In this document: positions 15,741-24,164 of the stretch, one piece after another
Numbering within the stretch: position 1 is the first letter of the stretch
How the letters are laid out: each line of letters begins with the position of its first letter
Source of the DNA: an uncultured Collinsella sp.
GTDB taxonomy: Bacteria > Actinomycetota > Coriobacteriia > Coriobacteriales > Coriobacteriaceae
Assembly: GCA_900757495.1 (NCBI GenBank)
Contig: CAAENX010000029.1
Location: forward strand, 70,499 to 134,498
DNA: 64,000 nt
Direction: 5' to 3'
The notes under the pieces: generated by a model
The model's database searches: none
What the model saw: only the letters and a program-made list of their open reading frames with translations
Told to the model about the DNA's origin: nothing
Program-made: the position numbers and the translations under genes

Positions 15741-17519
15741 CTAGTCGAGGTTCTCGCGGAGCCACTTGATGGCGCCAGCGGGGTCGCGAGTAAGGTCGAT
15801 ATATTCCTTACCGCGGGGAGCGAGCAGCTTAATGCCCAGACGATCGGTGTCAGCCTTCATGTCGTTGTAGTAGCTACGAACCTGCGGGGCGAGCACGATG
15901 ACGTCGTACTGATCCATGATGGCAGTGTGCTGGCCATAGGCGCCTGCGGAGGAAGCGATGTTCTCTCCGGTCTGTGCGGCACCTTCCTTGATGGCGTTGG
16001 CGAGCATGGCAGAGGTGCCGGCGCCGGCGCACAGGACGAGGACCTTCAGGCCATCGACATCCTTCTTGGCGGATGCATCGGCAGCGGTCTCGGGCTGATC
16101 GGCGACAGGCTTGCTGTCGGCGGCGGCAACAGTCGTCTCGACGGAAGCGGTAGCCTGCTCGACAGCGGGCGCAGGGGCGTTGGCGGCGATGGCAGCGGCA
16201 CCATCGGACTCGAGACCCAGCTCGGCGGCGCGCTCGGCCTCCTGGTCGCAGAGCAGCTGATCGTATGCCTTCAAGAACGGCAGGTAGATGATGGCGTCCA
16301 GCAAGATGATAATCGCGACAAATACCAGGGCGATAAGCTGGAAGTTCGTGGTGATGAAGATGCCGATGGGGGCAGGGGTAGCCCAAGGCACCACGAAGGA
16401 GAAGCCGTTCATGCCCACATTATCGATAAAGAACTTGGCAACACTCACGTTGACGCAACCGGCGGCAACAAAGGGGACGAGCATGTAGGGGTTAAGGATC
16501 ATCGGCGCGCCAAAGAGCAGCGGCTCGTTGACAGCAAAGGCAACAGGAACAATCGAGGCCTTACCGACGGCTTTGAGCTGCTTGGACTTCATAAAGAGAA
16601 TCAGCAGAAGTGGCACGATGAACGTGGCGCCGGTGCCGCCGAACTCACCCACGAGTGACATGTTAAAGGTGAGGGAGTGAGCGGGGTGGCCACCTGCCAG
16701 CAGAACCTGCAGGTTCTCGGCCTGGTTGGCAAGACGGATGGGGTCGATGCCCGGCTGGACGATCGAGGGGCCGTGGACGCCGATGAACCAGAAGAACGCG
16801 GTGGCTGCCTGGATAAGGATGAGGCCAGGATAGGTTTCTGCAGCGGTAAAGAGCGGGGAGAGCAGTTTGATAAGCAGCTCGGAGAACGGAACGCCCATGA
16901 GGTTGCGCACGATGACATCGATGATGCCGCAGATGATGACGGCGCCGCCAAAGGGGATGATGTCGCGGAAGTTCTGAGCGATGGCGCCCGGGACCTCCTT
17001 GGGCAGCTTAATGGTCAGATCGCGCGAGACGCAGAATTTATAGACCCACACGGTAATGAACGCGGCGATATAGGCCGAGAACAGACCACGTGTACCCATG
17101 CTGGTGCAATCGAAGACCGAAAGCTCGGAGCCGTTGAGCTTGGTGGTGAACTGCGTGACTGCGAGCAACAGCATGCTGCACTGGGCGGCCACCATGGTGG
17201 AACCGTCGTTGAGCACTTTGCCGGCGGGCATGCGACGGTTCATAGAAGCCGTAAAGTTCTTGGCAGTGGTGCCGGCGACCATGATGCCCATGACGCCCAT
17301 GGTGAAGTTGTACAGCTTGTTGCACCAGTCGATGAGCGGTTGGGGCAGCGCGATGCCAACCACGCCGGGAAGCGTGGCGATCAGCAGGAAGATCGAAGAG
17401 GTGAGGACGATGGGCATGCACCCAAGGAATCCGTCTTTGATGGCCTGGAGGTAGATGTTCCTTGAGATCTTCTCAAAGAACGGTTGATGCTTTTCGAGCA
17501 TCTTTACGATGGCGTCCAT
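15741..17519 (-). CDS. lacE: Lactose-family PTS EIICB (cassette 1)
   Basis: This 592-residue protein fuses a membrane IIC domain (about 1-430) to a cytoplasmic IIB domain (about 490-592), joined by an alanine-rich linker. IIC marks are GFLGCMPIVLTSSIF near the N-terminus, GVHGPSIVQP, GGTGATFIVPLL and FAVNEPLLFG. The IIB cysteine that accepts phosphate is in VLVLCAGAGTSAML. It would import a beta-galactoside as its 6-phosphate. No IIA lies in the cassette; the only lactose-type IIA in the window is at 29029. Two paralogues lie at 19140 and 25671. Confidence 0.9.
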   Translation of the reverse strand: MDAIVKMLEKHQPFFEKISRNIYLQAIKDGFLGCMPIVLTSSIFLLIATLPGVVGIALPQPLIDWCNKLYNFTMGVMGIMVAGTTAKNFTASMNRRMPAGKVLNDGSTMVAAQCSMLLLAVTQFTTKLNGSELSVFDCTSMGTRGLFSAYIAAFITVWVYKFCVSRDLTIKLPKEVPGAIAQNFRDIIPFGGAVIICGIIDVIVRNLMGVPFSELLIKLLSPLFTAAETYPGLILIQAATAFFWFIGVHGPSIVQPGIDPIRLANQAENLQVLLAGGHPAHSLTFNMSLVGEFGGTGATFIVPLLLILFMKSKQLKAVGKASIVPVAFAVNEPLLFGAPMILNPYMLVPFVAAGCVNVSVAKFFIDNVGMNGFSFVVPWATPAPIGIFITTNFQLIALVFVAIIILLDAIIYLPFLKAYDQLLCDQEAERAAELGLESDGAAAIAANAPAPAVEQATASVETTVAAADSKPVADQPETAADASAKKDVDGLKVLVLCAGAGTSAMLANAIKEGAAQTGENIASSAGAYGQHTAIMDQYDVIVLAPQVRSYYNDMKADTDRLGIKLLAPRGKEYIDLTRDPAGAIKWLRENLD

Positions 17520-17625
17520 AGAGCTCCTTTGCTGCTTGATGCGCGATGCATGTGGATGGAACTGGTCGTCGATGGATGGTCAGGACTGCCCGGAAACCTT
17601 CCTGCTTAAGGAAGGCATTGCGAAA

Positions 17626-17667
17626 TGACAACGTAGGACATTTCGTTAATGACAACGTAAGACATTT
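17626..17667. promoter_or_regulatory. Two candidate LacI operators, cassette 1
   Basis: TGACAACGTAGGACATTT (17626-17643) and TGACAACGTAAGACATTT (17650-17667) are direct repeats 24 bases apart in the divergent promoter region. They share the TG-NNN-ACGT layout of the sites in the other three LacI units, with one extra base in the right half. Confidence 0.65.
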
Positions 17668-17795
17668 TTGGAAGAGCAACAAGGATTTACGGGTGAACGG
17701 TCGATATTGTCCGATAAACGGCTGATTTGTCAGTCGGGCAGGTAGTGTATGCTAGAACGCAAAGAACGATCGATAGGGAACCGACTGGAGAAGCA

Positions 17796-18806
17796 GTGGC
17801 AACGATGGACAAGAAAAGCGTCTCAATGAACGATGTGGCGGTTGCCGCGGGTGTTTCCCTCAAGACGGTGTCGCGTGTGATCAATGAGCCCGATAGCGTG
17901 CGCGAGTCGACGCGCGATAAAGTCCATTCCGCAATGGAGGCGCTCGGGTTTCGAACCAACTTTGCCGCGCGTTCGCTCAAGTTGGGCCGTTACGGGTGTA
18001 TCGGCGTGGTGCTGTTTCACTTGTCGGGCGGCGCCGTGGACATGATTGACGGTATCGCCGATGCCGCCGAAGAGCGTGGTTTTGCGCTGACGATGATCAA
18101 AAAGCGGGCAGGGGAGAAGATGACCCTTGCCGATGCAGCGCGCAGGATGTCGCAGCTGCCTGTTGATGGCATGATCTTCAATCTGCGCCAGATGGTCGAC
18201 GACTTTGATACGTTTGAGGCACCGAAGGACCTCAAGACGGTGATTATCACGCCGATGGAGCATCCTACCTGCTCTACCGTTAGTGACGATCAAGAGGGTG
18301 GTGCGCGCATGGCATGCGAGTACTTCTTGAATCGCGGGCACAAGAACGTGTACTTCGTCTCTGGTAAGAAAGAGTCGCTGTCGAGCCAGTGCCGTATGAA
18401 AGGTTGGCGTGCGGCACTCGAGACGCGTGGCATTGAGCCGCCCGAGCCTCTGCAAGGCGATTGGAATGCGGATAGTGGCTATGCCGCGGGCCTTGTGCTT
18501 GCTGATAAACCCGATTGCACGGCGATCCTCGCTGCTAACGACTGCATGGCAAATGGTGTGATGATGGCTCTACATGACAAAGGACTCAGTGTGCCCGACG
18601 ACGTGTCCGTGATCGGCTTCGACGATGAGCTCTACAAGACGATTCCCAACTCGATTCTGACGTCGGTGAAGTTTCGCCACTGCGAGCTGGGCATCCGTGC
18701 GCTTAACGAGGTCGTCGCAGGTCTTGGGGCTCCGAGCTCAAGAAGCCGCACGCTCGTCTCGGGCGTGTTGGTCGAGCGTTCCAGCGTAAAGGACCTGCGG
18801 GCGTAG
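17796..18806 (+). CDS. LacI-family regulator of cassette 1
   Basis: This 336-residue regulator has a LacI helix-turn-helix within the first 60 residues (SMNDVAVAAGVSLKTVSRVIN) and a periplasmic-binding-protein-like sensor domain. The sensor shows the family's closing motifs, such as AANDCMANGVM and PDDVSVIGFDDE. I favour the GTG at 17796, which has GGAG five bases upstream; the ATG at 17805 is the alternative. It is divergent from the EIICB gene across a region with two candidate operators, so it probably represses cassette 1 and itself. The inducer is unknown. Confidence 0.88.
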   Translation: MATMDKKSVSMNDVAVAAGVSLKTVSRVINEPDSVRESTRDKVHSAMEALGFRTNFAARSLKLGRYGCIGVVLFHLSGGAVDMIDGIADAAEERGFALTMIKKRAGEKMTLADAARRMSQLPVDGMIFNLRQMVDDFDTFEAPKDLKTVIITPMEHPTCSTVSDDQEGGARMACEYFLNRGHKNVYFVSGKKESLSSQCRMKGWRAALETRGIEPPEPLQGDWNADSGYAAGLVLADKPDCTAILAANDCMANGVMMALHDKGLSVPDDVSVIGFDDELYKTIPNSILTSVKFRHCELGIRALNEVVAGLGAPSSRSRTLVSGVLVERSSVKDLRA

Positions 18807-18823
18807 ACTTGCTCGGCCTGTTC

Positions 18824-18880
18824 GTCTAAATCTGTAACAGGTAGGGCCGAAAATCTCAGCTAGTTGTTACAGATTTAGAC
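18824..18880. repeat. Hairpin repeat family, copy 2
   Basis: Perfect 15-bp arms, GTCTAAATCTGTAAC and GTTACAGATTTAGAC, enclose a 27-base loop containing GAAAATCTCAGCTAG. It is directly downstream of LacI-1. Confidence 0.85.
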
Positions 18881-18905
18881 AATTCGGTCCGGCATATTCT
18901 GTTTG

Positions 18906-18960
18906 TCTCGATCTGTAACATCTAAGCGGTCAAAAGCGGTCTACATGTTACAGATTGAGA
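18906..18960. repeat. Hairpin repeat family, copy 3
   Basis: The arms TCTCGATCTGTAACA and TGTTACAGATTGAGA pair apart from one G-T position. The loop contains TCAAAAGCGGTCTAC. Confidence 0.85.
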
Positions 18961-18981
18961 TTTTCGGCTTGGCCTGTGCGT

Positions 18982-19042
18982 TCATCTCGATCTGTAACAG
19001 CTTGGACCGAAAAACTCGGCTAGATGTTACAGATTGAGATGA
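18982..19042. repeat. Hairpin repeat family, copy 4
   Basis: The arms TCATCTCGATCTGTAACA and TGTTACAGATTGAGATGA pair almost perfectly. The loop contains CCGAAAAACTCGGC, itself a small hairpin. Copies 2-4 fill the gap between LacI-1 and the cassette 2 terminator. Confidence 0.85.
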
Positions 19043-19063
19043 ACAGGAGGACGGGTGCGGTCT

Positions 19064-19110
19064 AAACAAAATGGCCCGCGCATCACACATCGATGCACGG
19101 GCCATTTTTT
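19064..19110 (-). terminator. Terminator of cassette 2
   Basis: A 14-bp stem with one mismatch (ATGGCCCGCGCATC with GATGCACGGGCCAT) has T-rich flanks on both sides, so it may serve both strands. Confidence 0.8.
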
Positions 19111-19139
19111 GTCTGCGAGCGGTAGGTAGCGTCAGTGTC

Positions 19140-20900
19140 TTATGCCTCGAGGTTTTCCTCGATCCAGGCGACGGCACCCTTGGGATCCTTAGTGAGGTCG
19201 ATGTACTGTTTGCCCTTGGGCGACAGCAGCGTGATGCCCAGGCGGTCGGTGTCGGCCTTCATCTCGTTGTAATAGGTGCGAACCTGCGGAGCCAGGACGA
19301 TGACGTTGTACTGGTCCATGATGGCGTAGTGACTGCCGTAGGCACCGGCGTTGGCGGTAATGTCGATGCCCAGCTCGTCGGCGCCTTCCTTAAGCGCGTT
19401 GGCGAGCAGTGCAGAGGTGCCGGCGCCAGCGCACAGAACCAGAACCCTCAGGTCCTTGCCCTTAAGGGCGGACGGAGCTGCGGAGGCCTCAGTGGCAGAA
19501 GCGGTCTCGACAACGGGAGCCTCAACGGCGGGGGCGGCAGCGGTCTTGACGGCCTTGGTCTCCTCGGCCTCTTCTTCGGCCAGGGTCTCGGCCTCCTGCT
19601 TGCACAGGACGTTGTCGTAGGCCTTGCAGAACGGGTAGTAGATCAAGAAGTCAACGACCAGCAGGACGACAACCAGGACCAGAGAGATCGGCTGGAAGTT
19701 GGTGTCGATGAAGGTGCCGATCGGTCCGGGGAGTGCCCACGGCATGGCATAGATAAAGCCGTTCATGCCCAAAAAGTCGATGAAGAACTTACCAATGAGG
19801 ACGTTGGCCACGGGGGCAAACAGGAACGGGATCAGGAAGTACGGGTTGAGGATGATGGGCGCGGCGAACAGCAGCGGCTCGTTGACGGCGAACATCACGG
19901 GTACGACAGAGGCTTTGCCGACGGCCTTGAGCTGCTTGGAGCGCATAAAGAGCAGGAAGATGATCGGGACAATGAACGTGGCACCGGTGCCGCCGAGTTC
20001 GCCGATGTAGTTACCGAAGTTCTCGGTCAGGGCGAGGGCGGGGTGACCGCCGGCCTGCAGCGTGGCGAGGTTGGTAGTGATGTTGCCAAACAGCGCGGCG
20101 TTGAGGGCAGGCTTAACGACCGAGGGGCCGTGGATGCCCATGAACCAGAACAGCGGGATCATGAACCAGATGAGGGCGAGGCCGGCGTAGGAATCGGCGG
20201 CGGCGAACAGCGGGCTCACCAGCGTGGAGATGACGTTGGCAAACGGGACGGCCAAGCAGGTGCGGCAGATAACGTCGATGACGGCGACAAACAGGATGGA
20301 GAAGCTGAAGGCGAAGATGTCGCGGAAGTTCTGGGCGATGGCGCCGGGGACTTCTTTGGGCAGCTTGATGGTGATGTCTCGCTTAATGCAGAAGGCATAG
20401 ATGTTGACCGTGGCAAATGCGGCGACAAAGGAGCTCAGCAGGCCCTTGGTGCCCATGTTGTCGGTAAAGAACACCGAGACATCGGCGCCGTCGATCTTGG
20501 CACTCGTCTGGGTAACGGCCAAGATGAGCATAGCGCACATGGCGGCGACCATGGTGCTCGTGGCGTTGATGGCCTTGCCGGCAGGCATGCGGCGGTTCTT
20601 GGAGCCGGTCAGCGCGCTTGCGGTGGTGCCGGCGACCATGATGCCCACGACGCCCATCGTGAAGTTGTAAACCTTGTTGCAGAAGTTCACGACGTCGACG
20701 TTCCACCAGTCGGGCAGCGTAAAGCCGCCGACCGTGGCGACAACGCCCGGCAGGGTTGAAATAAGCAGGAAGACAGAAGAAGACAGGATGATGGGCATTG
20801 CTGCCAAAAAGCCGTCTTTAATGGCCTGAAGGTAGATGTTCTTAGAGACCTTGTCGAAGTACGGCTGACCTTTCTCCAAGAACTTAACGATCGATTCCAT
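19140..20900 (-). CDS. lacE: Lactose-family PTS EIICB (cassette 2)
   Basis: This 586-residue IIC-IIB fusion is paralogous to the proteins at 15741 and 25671. The IIC domain shows GFLAAMPIILSSSVF, GIHGPSVVKP, GGTGATFIVPI and FAVNEPLLFAAP. The IIB domain begins near residue 485 with VLVLCAGAGTSALL, containing the phosphorylated cysteine. An Ala/Glu-rich linker of about 50 residues joins them. It is the second gene of its unit, after lacG2; the other two cassettes have the opposite order. Its substrate is probably another phosphorylated beta-galactoside, which the sequence cannot identify. Confidence 0.9.
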   Translation of the reverse strand: MESIVKFLEKGQPYFDKVSKNIYLQAIKDGFLAAMPIILSSSVFLLISTLPGVVATVGGFTLPDWWNVDVVNFCNKVYNFTMGVVGIMVAGTTASALTGSKNRRMPAGKAINATSTMVAAMCAMLILAVTQTSAKIDGADVSVFFTDNMGTKGLLSSFVAAFATVNIYAFCIKRDITIKLPKEVPGAIAQNFRDIFAFSFSILFVAVIDVICRTCLAVPFANVISTLVSPLFAAADSYAGLALIWFMIPLFWFMGIHGPSVVKPALNAALFGNITTNLATLQAGGHPALALTENFGNYIGELGGTGATFIVPIIFLLFMRSKQLKAVGKASVVPVMFAVNEPLLFAAPIILNPYFLIPFLFAPVANVLIGKFFIDFLGMNGFIYAMPWALPGPIGTFIDTNFQPISLVLVVVLLVVDFLIYYPFCKAYDNVLCKQEAETLAEEEAEETKAVKTAAAPAVEAPVVETASATEASAAPSALKGKDLRVLVLCAGAGTSALLANALKEGADELGIDITANAGAYGSHYAIMDQYNVIVLAPQVRTYYNEMKADTDRLGITLLSPKGKQYIDLTKDPKGAVAWIEENLEA

Positions 20901-21012
20901 AGTTCACGCTCCTCTTTGCATGAAATCTTAATGGCATGGACGTTGAAAACCTATATGGTCTCCCGCTTGCTAAAAGCCCGGGTGCAGGCGGGGTCGGTCC
21001 CAGGGGGAGAGA

Positions 21013-21050
21013 GGGGAGCGGCTGGGTTTGTATCGCATAGGGCCGCTCCC
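21013..21050 (-). other. Intercistronic hairpin, cassette 2
   Basis: GGGAGCGGC and GGCCGCTCCC form a stem around a loop of about 18 bases between lacG2 and the EIICB gene. Confidence 0.6.
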
Positions 21051-21076
21051 TTCTCGGGAGAAAGCGAGGCGATGCG

Positions 21077-22519
21077 CTACTGCGCGTCCGCCATGGTGTC
21101 GGCGAGCTCCTTGTACCAGAGTGCCGACTGCTTGATGTAGCGTTTTTGCGTGTCGAAGTCGATGTAGAACAGGCCGTAGCGCTTGTTATAGCCATTGGCC
21201 CACGAGAACTGGTCCTGCAGGCTCCAGATAAAGTAGCCCTGGACGTCGACGCCCTCGGCGCGCGCCTGGAGCACCTTCTCCATGTGCTGGTCGACAAAGT
21301 CGATGCGCTCGGGATCGGCGACGATGCCGTTTGCGTCGGGCTCGGGGTCCTTGTGGCCCAGGCCGTTTTCGGTGATATAGATGACGGGGAGGTTGGGATA
21401 GGTGGCGCTGATGTGCTTGAGCGTGTCGTAGAGGCCTTGCGGGTAGATGAGCCAATCCCAGTCGGTGGTGGGGATACCCGGCATATCGACCTGCTGCCCG
21501 ACGCCCTTAAACTTAAAGCACGAGGTGCCCTTGTCTCCGGTGCCGTTAAAGCTGTTGGTGGACTCGCCATCGTATGCGGCGATAAACGCCGACTGATAGT
21601 AGTTGAGGCCGAACATATCGTTGCGGGGCGCCGCCTTGGCGAGCTCCTCCATGTCGCTGTCCTCAACCGTAAGTGTGGCGTTGTTGGCACGCAGAATCTC
21701 GTTGATGAGTGAGAGGGTGCGCGCGGAGTAGTGACCCAGGAAGGCGCCGTCCATGATGAAGTCGGTGTAGAAGGCGTTGTACAGGTCGGCGGCGTGCTGG
21801 TCGGCGGGCGAGTCGGTGGCAGGATATGCCGGCGTCAGGACGTTGACCATGCCAATGCGTCCGCCCAGGTGCTCGGTCTCGTCAAGATCCTTATACAGGT
21901 TGACGGCGCGGGCGTGGGCAACGAGCTCGTTGTGCTGGCTCTGGATGCCGCTCGTCACATCAAAGTGATGGTTGGGCGGGAAGTTGCCTTGGATGTATTG
22001 GGAGTGCGAGAGGCTGATGAGCTCGTTGATGGTGAACCAATTCTTGACCTCGCGGAACTCGCGGAAGCAGAACTCGGCATAGCGCACATAGGCGTCGACG
22101 GTCTTGCGGTTGAGCCAGTCGCCCTGGTTGAACAGGGCGGCGGGGGAGTCAAAGTGATGCAGGGACACATAGGGCTCGACGCCATACTTTTTGCAGCAGG
22201 CGAACAACTCGTGGTAGTGCTTAACGCCCTCGGCGAGGGGCTCGGCATCGTCGCCGTTGGGGAAGATGCGAGTCCAGGCGATGGACACACGGATGGCGTT
22301 GAGTCCATGCTCGGCAGAAAGGCGGATATCCTCCTCGTAGCGGTTGTAGAAATCACTGGCCGGGTCGGGCAAAAAGCGACCCTGGGCGACAAGGTAATCG
22401 TCCCACATGGTCTTACCCTTGCCTGCCACCTTCGTGGAACCTTCCGTTTGGTACGCGGCGGTTGCGGCGCCCCAAACAAAGCCCTTCGGCAGCTGCTGTA
22501 CGCGGTTTAGCAAAGACAT
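21077..22519 (-). CDS. lacG: GH1 6-phospho-beta-galactosidase (cassette 2)
   Basis: This 480-residue GH1 enzyme carries WFTINEL as the acid/base motif near residues 165-171, YITENGLGHKD as the nucleophile motif near 378-388, and the phosphate site FSWANGYNKRYG. The tryptophan in SWA favours a galactoside-6-phosphate substrate. It is the most divergent of the three LacG paralogues by eye, for instance at the N-terminus (QLPKGFVWGAATAAYQTEG). The ATG at 22519 has a GAGGG site nine bases upstream; an in-frame ATG at 22525 is too close to it. It is first in its operon. Confidence 0.87.
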   Translation of the reverse strand: MSLLNRVQQLPKGFVWGAATAAYQTEGSTKVAGKGKTMWDDYLVAQGRFLPDPASDFYNRYEEDIRLSAEHGLNAIRVSIAWTRIFPNGDDAEPLAEGVKHYHELFACCKKYGVEPYVSLHHFDSPAALFNQGDWLNRKTVDAYVRYAEFCFREFREVKNWFTINELISLSHSQYIQGNFPPNHHFDVTSGIQSQHNELVAHARAVNLYKDLDETEHLGGRIGMVNVLTPAYPATDSPADQHAADLYNAFYTDFIMDGAFLGHYSARTLSLINEILRANNATLTVEDSDMEELAKAAPRNDMFGLNYYQSAFIAAYDGESTNSFNGTGDKGTSCFKFKGVGQQVDMPGIPTTDWDWLIYPQGLYDTLKHISATYPNLPVIYITENGLGHKDPEPDANGIVADPERIDFVDQHMEKVLQARAEGVDVQGYFIWSLQDQFSWANGYNKRYGLFYIDFDTQKRYIKQSALWYKELADTMADAQ

Positions 22520-22640
22520 ATGCATACACCCTCTCGTCTCGCTGTTCGATATTGTGCGTTTGCGCTCAGGAGGCTCCCTGGTTAGCGTTCAGCGGTGAAA
22601 AAGCCCGATAAACACTATCTTAAAATGATTAGAACCAAAA

Positions 22641-22677
22641 TGAGCACGTGAACATTTGACAATGAGCACGTTAACAT
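22641..22677. promoter_or_regulatory. Two candidate LacI operators, cassette 2
   Basis: TGAGCACGTGAACA (22641) and TGAGCACGTTAACA (22663) are direct repeats 22 bases apart, two helical turns, upstream of lacG2. Both fit TG-NNN-ACGT-NAA-CA with NNN = AGC. Confidence 0.75.
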
Positions 22678-22794
22678 CCGGCTGGGATGTATAGAAACAA
22701 AACAACTTCAAACAGCCGCGAACGGTTGTATTTGTTCGGTAAGCGGTTTTGATTGACAGAAGTTTTCATGTTGTGGTATATGGCTCGGGTATCA

Positions 22795-22808
22795 TGAGCA
22801 CGTTATCA
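22795..22808. promoter_or_regulatory. Third LacI operator, cassette 2, near the regulator start
   Basis: TGAGCACGTTATCA at 22795-22808 keeps the cassette 2 form (NNN = AGC) and lies about 50 bases before the LacI-2 start codon, as expected for autoregulation or looping. Confidence 0.7.
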
Positions 22809-22860
22809 ATGTATGTACGATGCGCCATGGGTGCGGGGAATAGTTGGGAAGCAGGTTAGC

Positions 22861-23898
22861 GTGGAAGGCATGGCTCAGCAGACAAGGAATGGTCGTTCGG
22901 CGAGCGCGGCAGAGGTTGCGGCGCTCGCTGGCGTGAGCCGCCAGACTGTGTCTCGTGTGGTCAACGGTATGCCCAACGTGACGGAAAAGACGCGCAAGCG
23001 TGTGCTGGCCGCCATGGAAGAGCTGGGCTTTCGTCCCAATTTTGCTGGAGCGGCGTTGCGCGGCGGGTCGTATCGTTCTATTGGCCTGTGCATGTACAAC
23101 ATCACACGTGTCGGTAACCTGGCGACGCTCGAGGGTATCATGCAAGCGGCGCGCGAGCACGATTTTGCCGTCACTATGATCGAGATGGGCGGCGACAAGC
23201 CCTATGCACTTGCCGATGCCTCGCGCCGCATGGTCGAGCGACCCGTCGACGGCATGATTCTCAACATGAACCGCATGGCTCCCGATTTTGAGGAGTTTGT
23301 TCCCCAGCCGGGAGTGCGAACGGTCATCCTGTCCATGTATGCGCATCCGCGCTGCACGACGATCGACTCCGACCAGTATGGTTCGTGCGAGCTGTTGACC
23401 AATTATCTGCTGGAACATGGTCATTCGAATATGCGGTTTGTGGCGGGTCCGGAAAACTCGATTTCCTCGCGTTTTCGTGAGGCCGGTTGGCGCGATACGC
23501 TGGGTCGTGCTCATGTCGATGCCGCTCCGATGCTGCGTGGCGATTGGAGTGCGGACAGTGGGTACACCATGGGCGAGCGGATTGCGGCCGAGGTGCTTGC
23601 CGGCGGGTCGCAGGCGCCGACTGCCGTGCTTGCGGCAAATGACCAGATGGCGCTGGGCGTTATCGCCGCGCTCGAGAATGCGGGCCTGTCCGTGCCCGAC
23701 GACGTGAGCGTGGCTGGTATCGACGACGCACTCGAGGGACTTGTTCCTCACAATCGGCTGACGACGCTGCGATTTGATTTGCGCGGTGTCGGTAAGCTTG
23801 CGTTTGAGGCGGCGATTGGAGAGAGCTCGTCTATCGAGGCGATTCATGTGCCGAGTACGCTGGTCGAACGCTCGACTGTTAGGGACATACGGGGTTAG
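22861..23898 (+). CDS. LacI-family regulator of cassette 2
   Basis: This 345-residue LacI protein has the helix-turn-helix SAAEVAALAGVSRQTVSRVV near residues 16-35, then a sensor domain with AANDQMALGVI and PDDVSVAGIDDAL. The GTG at 22861 has a GCAGG site at normal spacing; the ATG at 22870 has none. The open frame upstream to 22813 is rejected because its start would abut an operator. It is divergent from lacG2 and flanked by three matching operators, so control of cassette 2 is likely. Confidence 0.87.
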   Translation: MEGMAQQTRNGRSASAAEVAALAGVSRQTVSRVVNGMPNVTEKTRKRVLAAMEELGFRPNFAGAALRGGSYRSIGLCMYNITRVGNLATLEGIMQAAREHDFAVTMIEMGGDKPYALADASRRMVERPVDGMILNMNRMAPDFEEFVPQPGVRTVILSMYAHPRCTTIDSDQYGSCELLTNYLLEHGHSNMRFVAGPENSISSRFREAGWRDTLGRAHVDAAPMLRGDWSADSGYTMGERIAAEVLAGGSQAPTAVLAANDQMALGVIAALENAGLSVPDDVSVAGIDDALEGLVPHNRLTTLRFDLRGVGKLAFEAAIGESSSIEAIHVPSTLVERSTVRDIRG

Positions 23899-23913
23899 GT
23901 CCTACTCCGTTTG

Positions 23914-23969
23914 TCTCGATCTGTAACAGGTAGACGGTCAAAAGCGGGCTACGTGTTACAGATTTAGAT
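23914..23969. repeat. Hairpin repeat family, copy 5
   Basis: The arms TCTCGATCTGTAACA and TGTTACAGATTTAGA enclose a loop containing TCAAAAGCGGGCTAC, closest to copy 3. It follows LacI-2. Confidence 0.85.
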
Positions 23970-23993
23970 TCTTCGGAAAGCGCAATCCTGTTC

Positions 23994-24050
23994 ATCTCGA
24001 TCTGTAACAGCTAGAACCCAAAAACTCGGCTAGATGTTACAGATCGAGAT
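23994..24050. repeat. Hairpin repeat family, copy 6
   Basis: Perfect arms ATCTCGATCTGTAACA and TGTTACAGATCGAGAT enclose a loop containing CCAAAAACTCGGCTAG, closest to copy 4. Copies 5 and 6 repeat the order of copies 3 and 4 at the corresponding place after a LacI gene. Confidence 0.85.
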
Positions 24051-24069
24051 AAACGGCCCCCAGGTCGAA

Positions 24070-24118
24070 CAAAAACAAAAGACCGGGGGCGGCGCGCCGT
24101 GTGACGTGCCGCCCCCGG
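24070..24118 (-). terminator. Terminator of cassette 3
   Basis: CCGGGGGCGGC pairs with GCCGCCCCCGG, and the minus strand continues into TTTTGTTTTTG after the lacG3 stop. Confidence 0.9.
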
Positions 24119-24164
24119 CTGAGAAATGGGGACAGGTTATGTGGGCAGGCAACCCCGCTAGTCT

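Noticed and set aside
23994..24050. Hairpin repeats read as CRISPR repeats
   Set aside because: They are palindromic, few, unevenly spaced and without spacers or cas genes.
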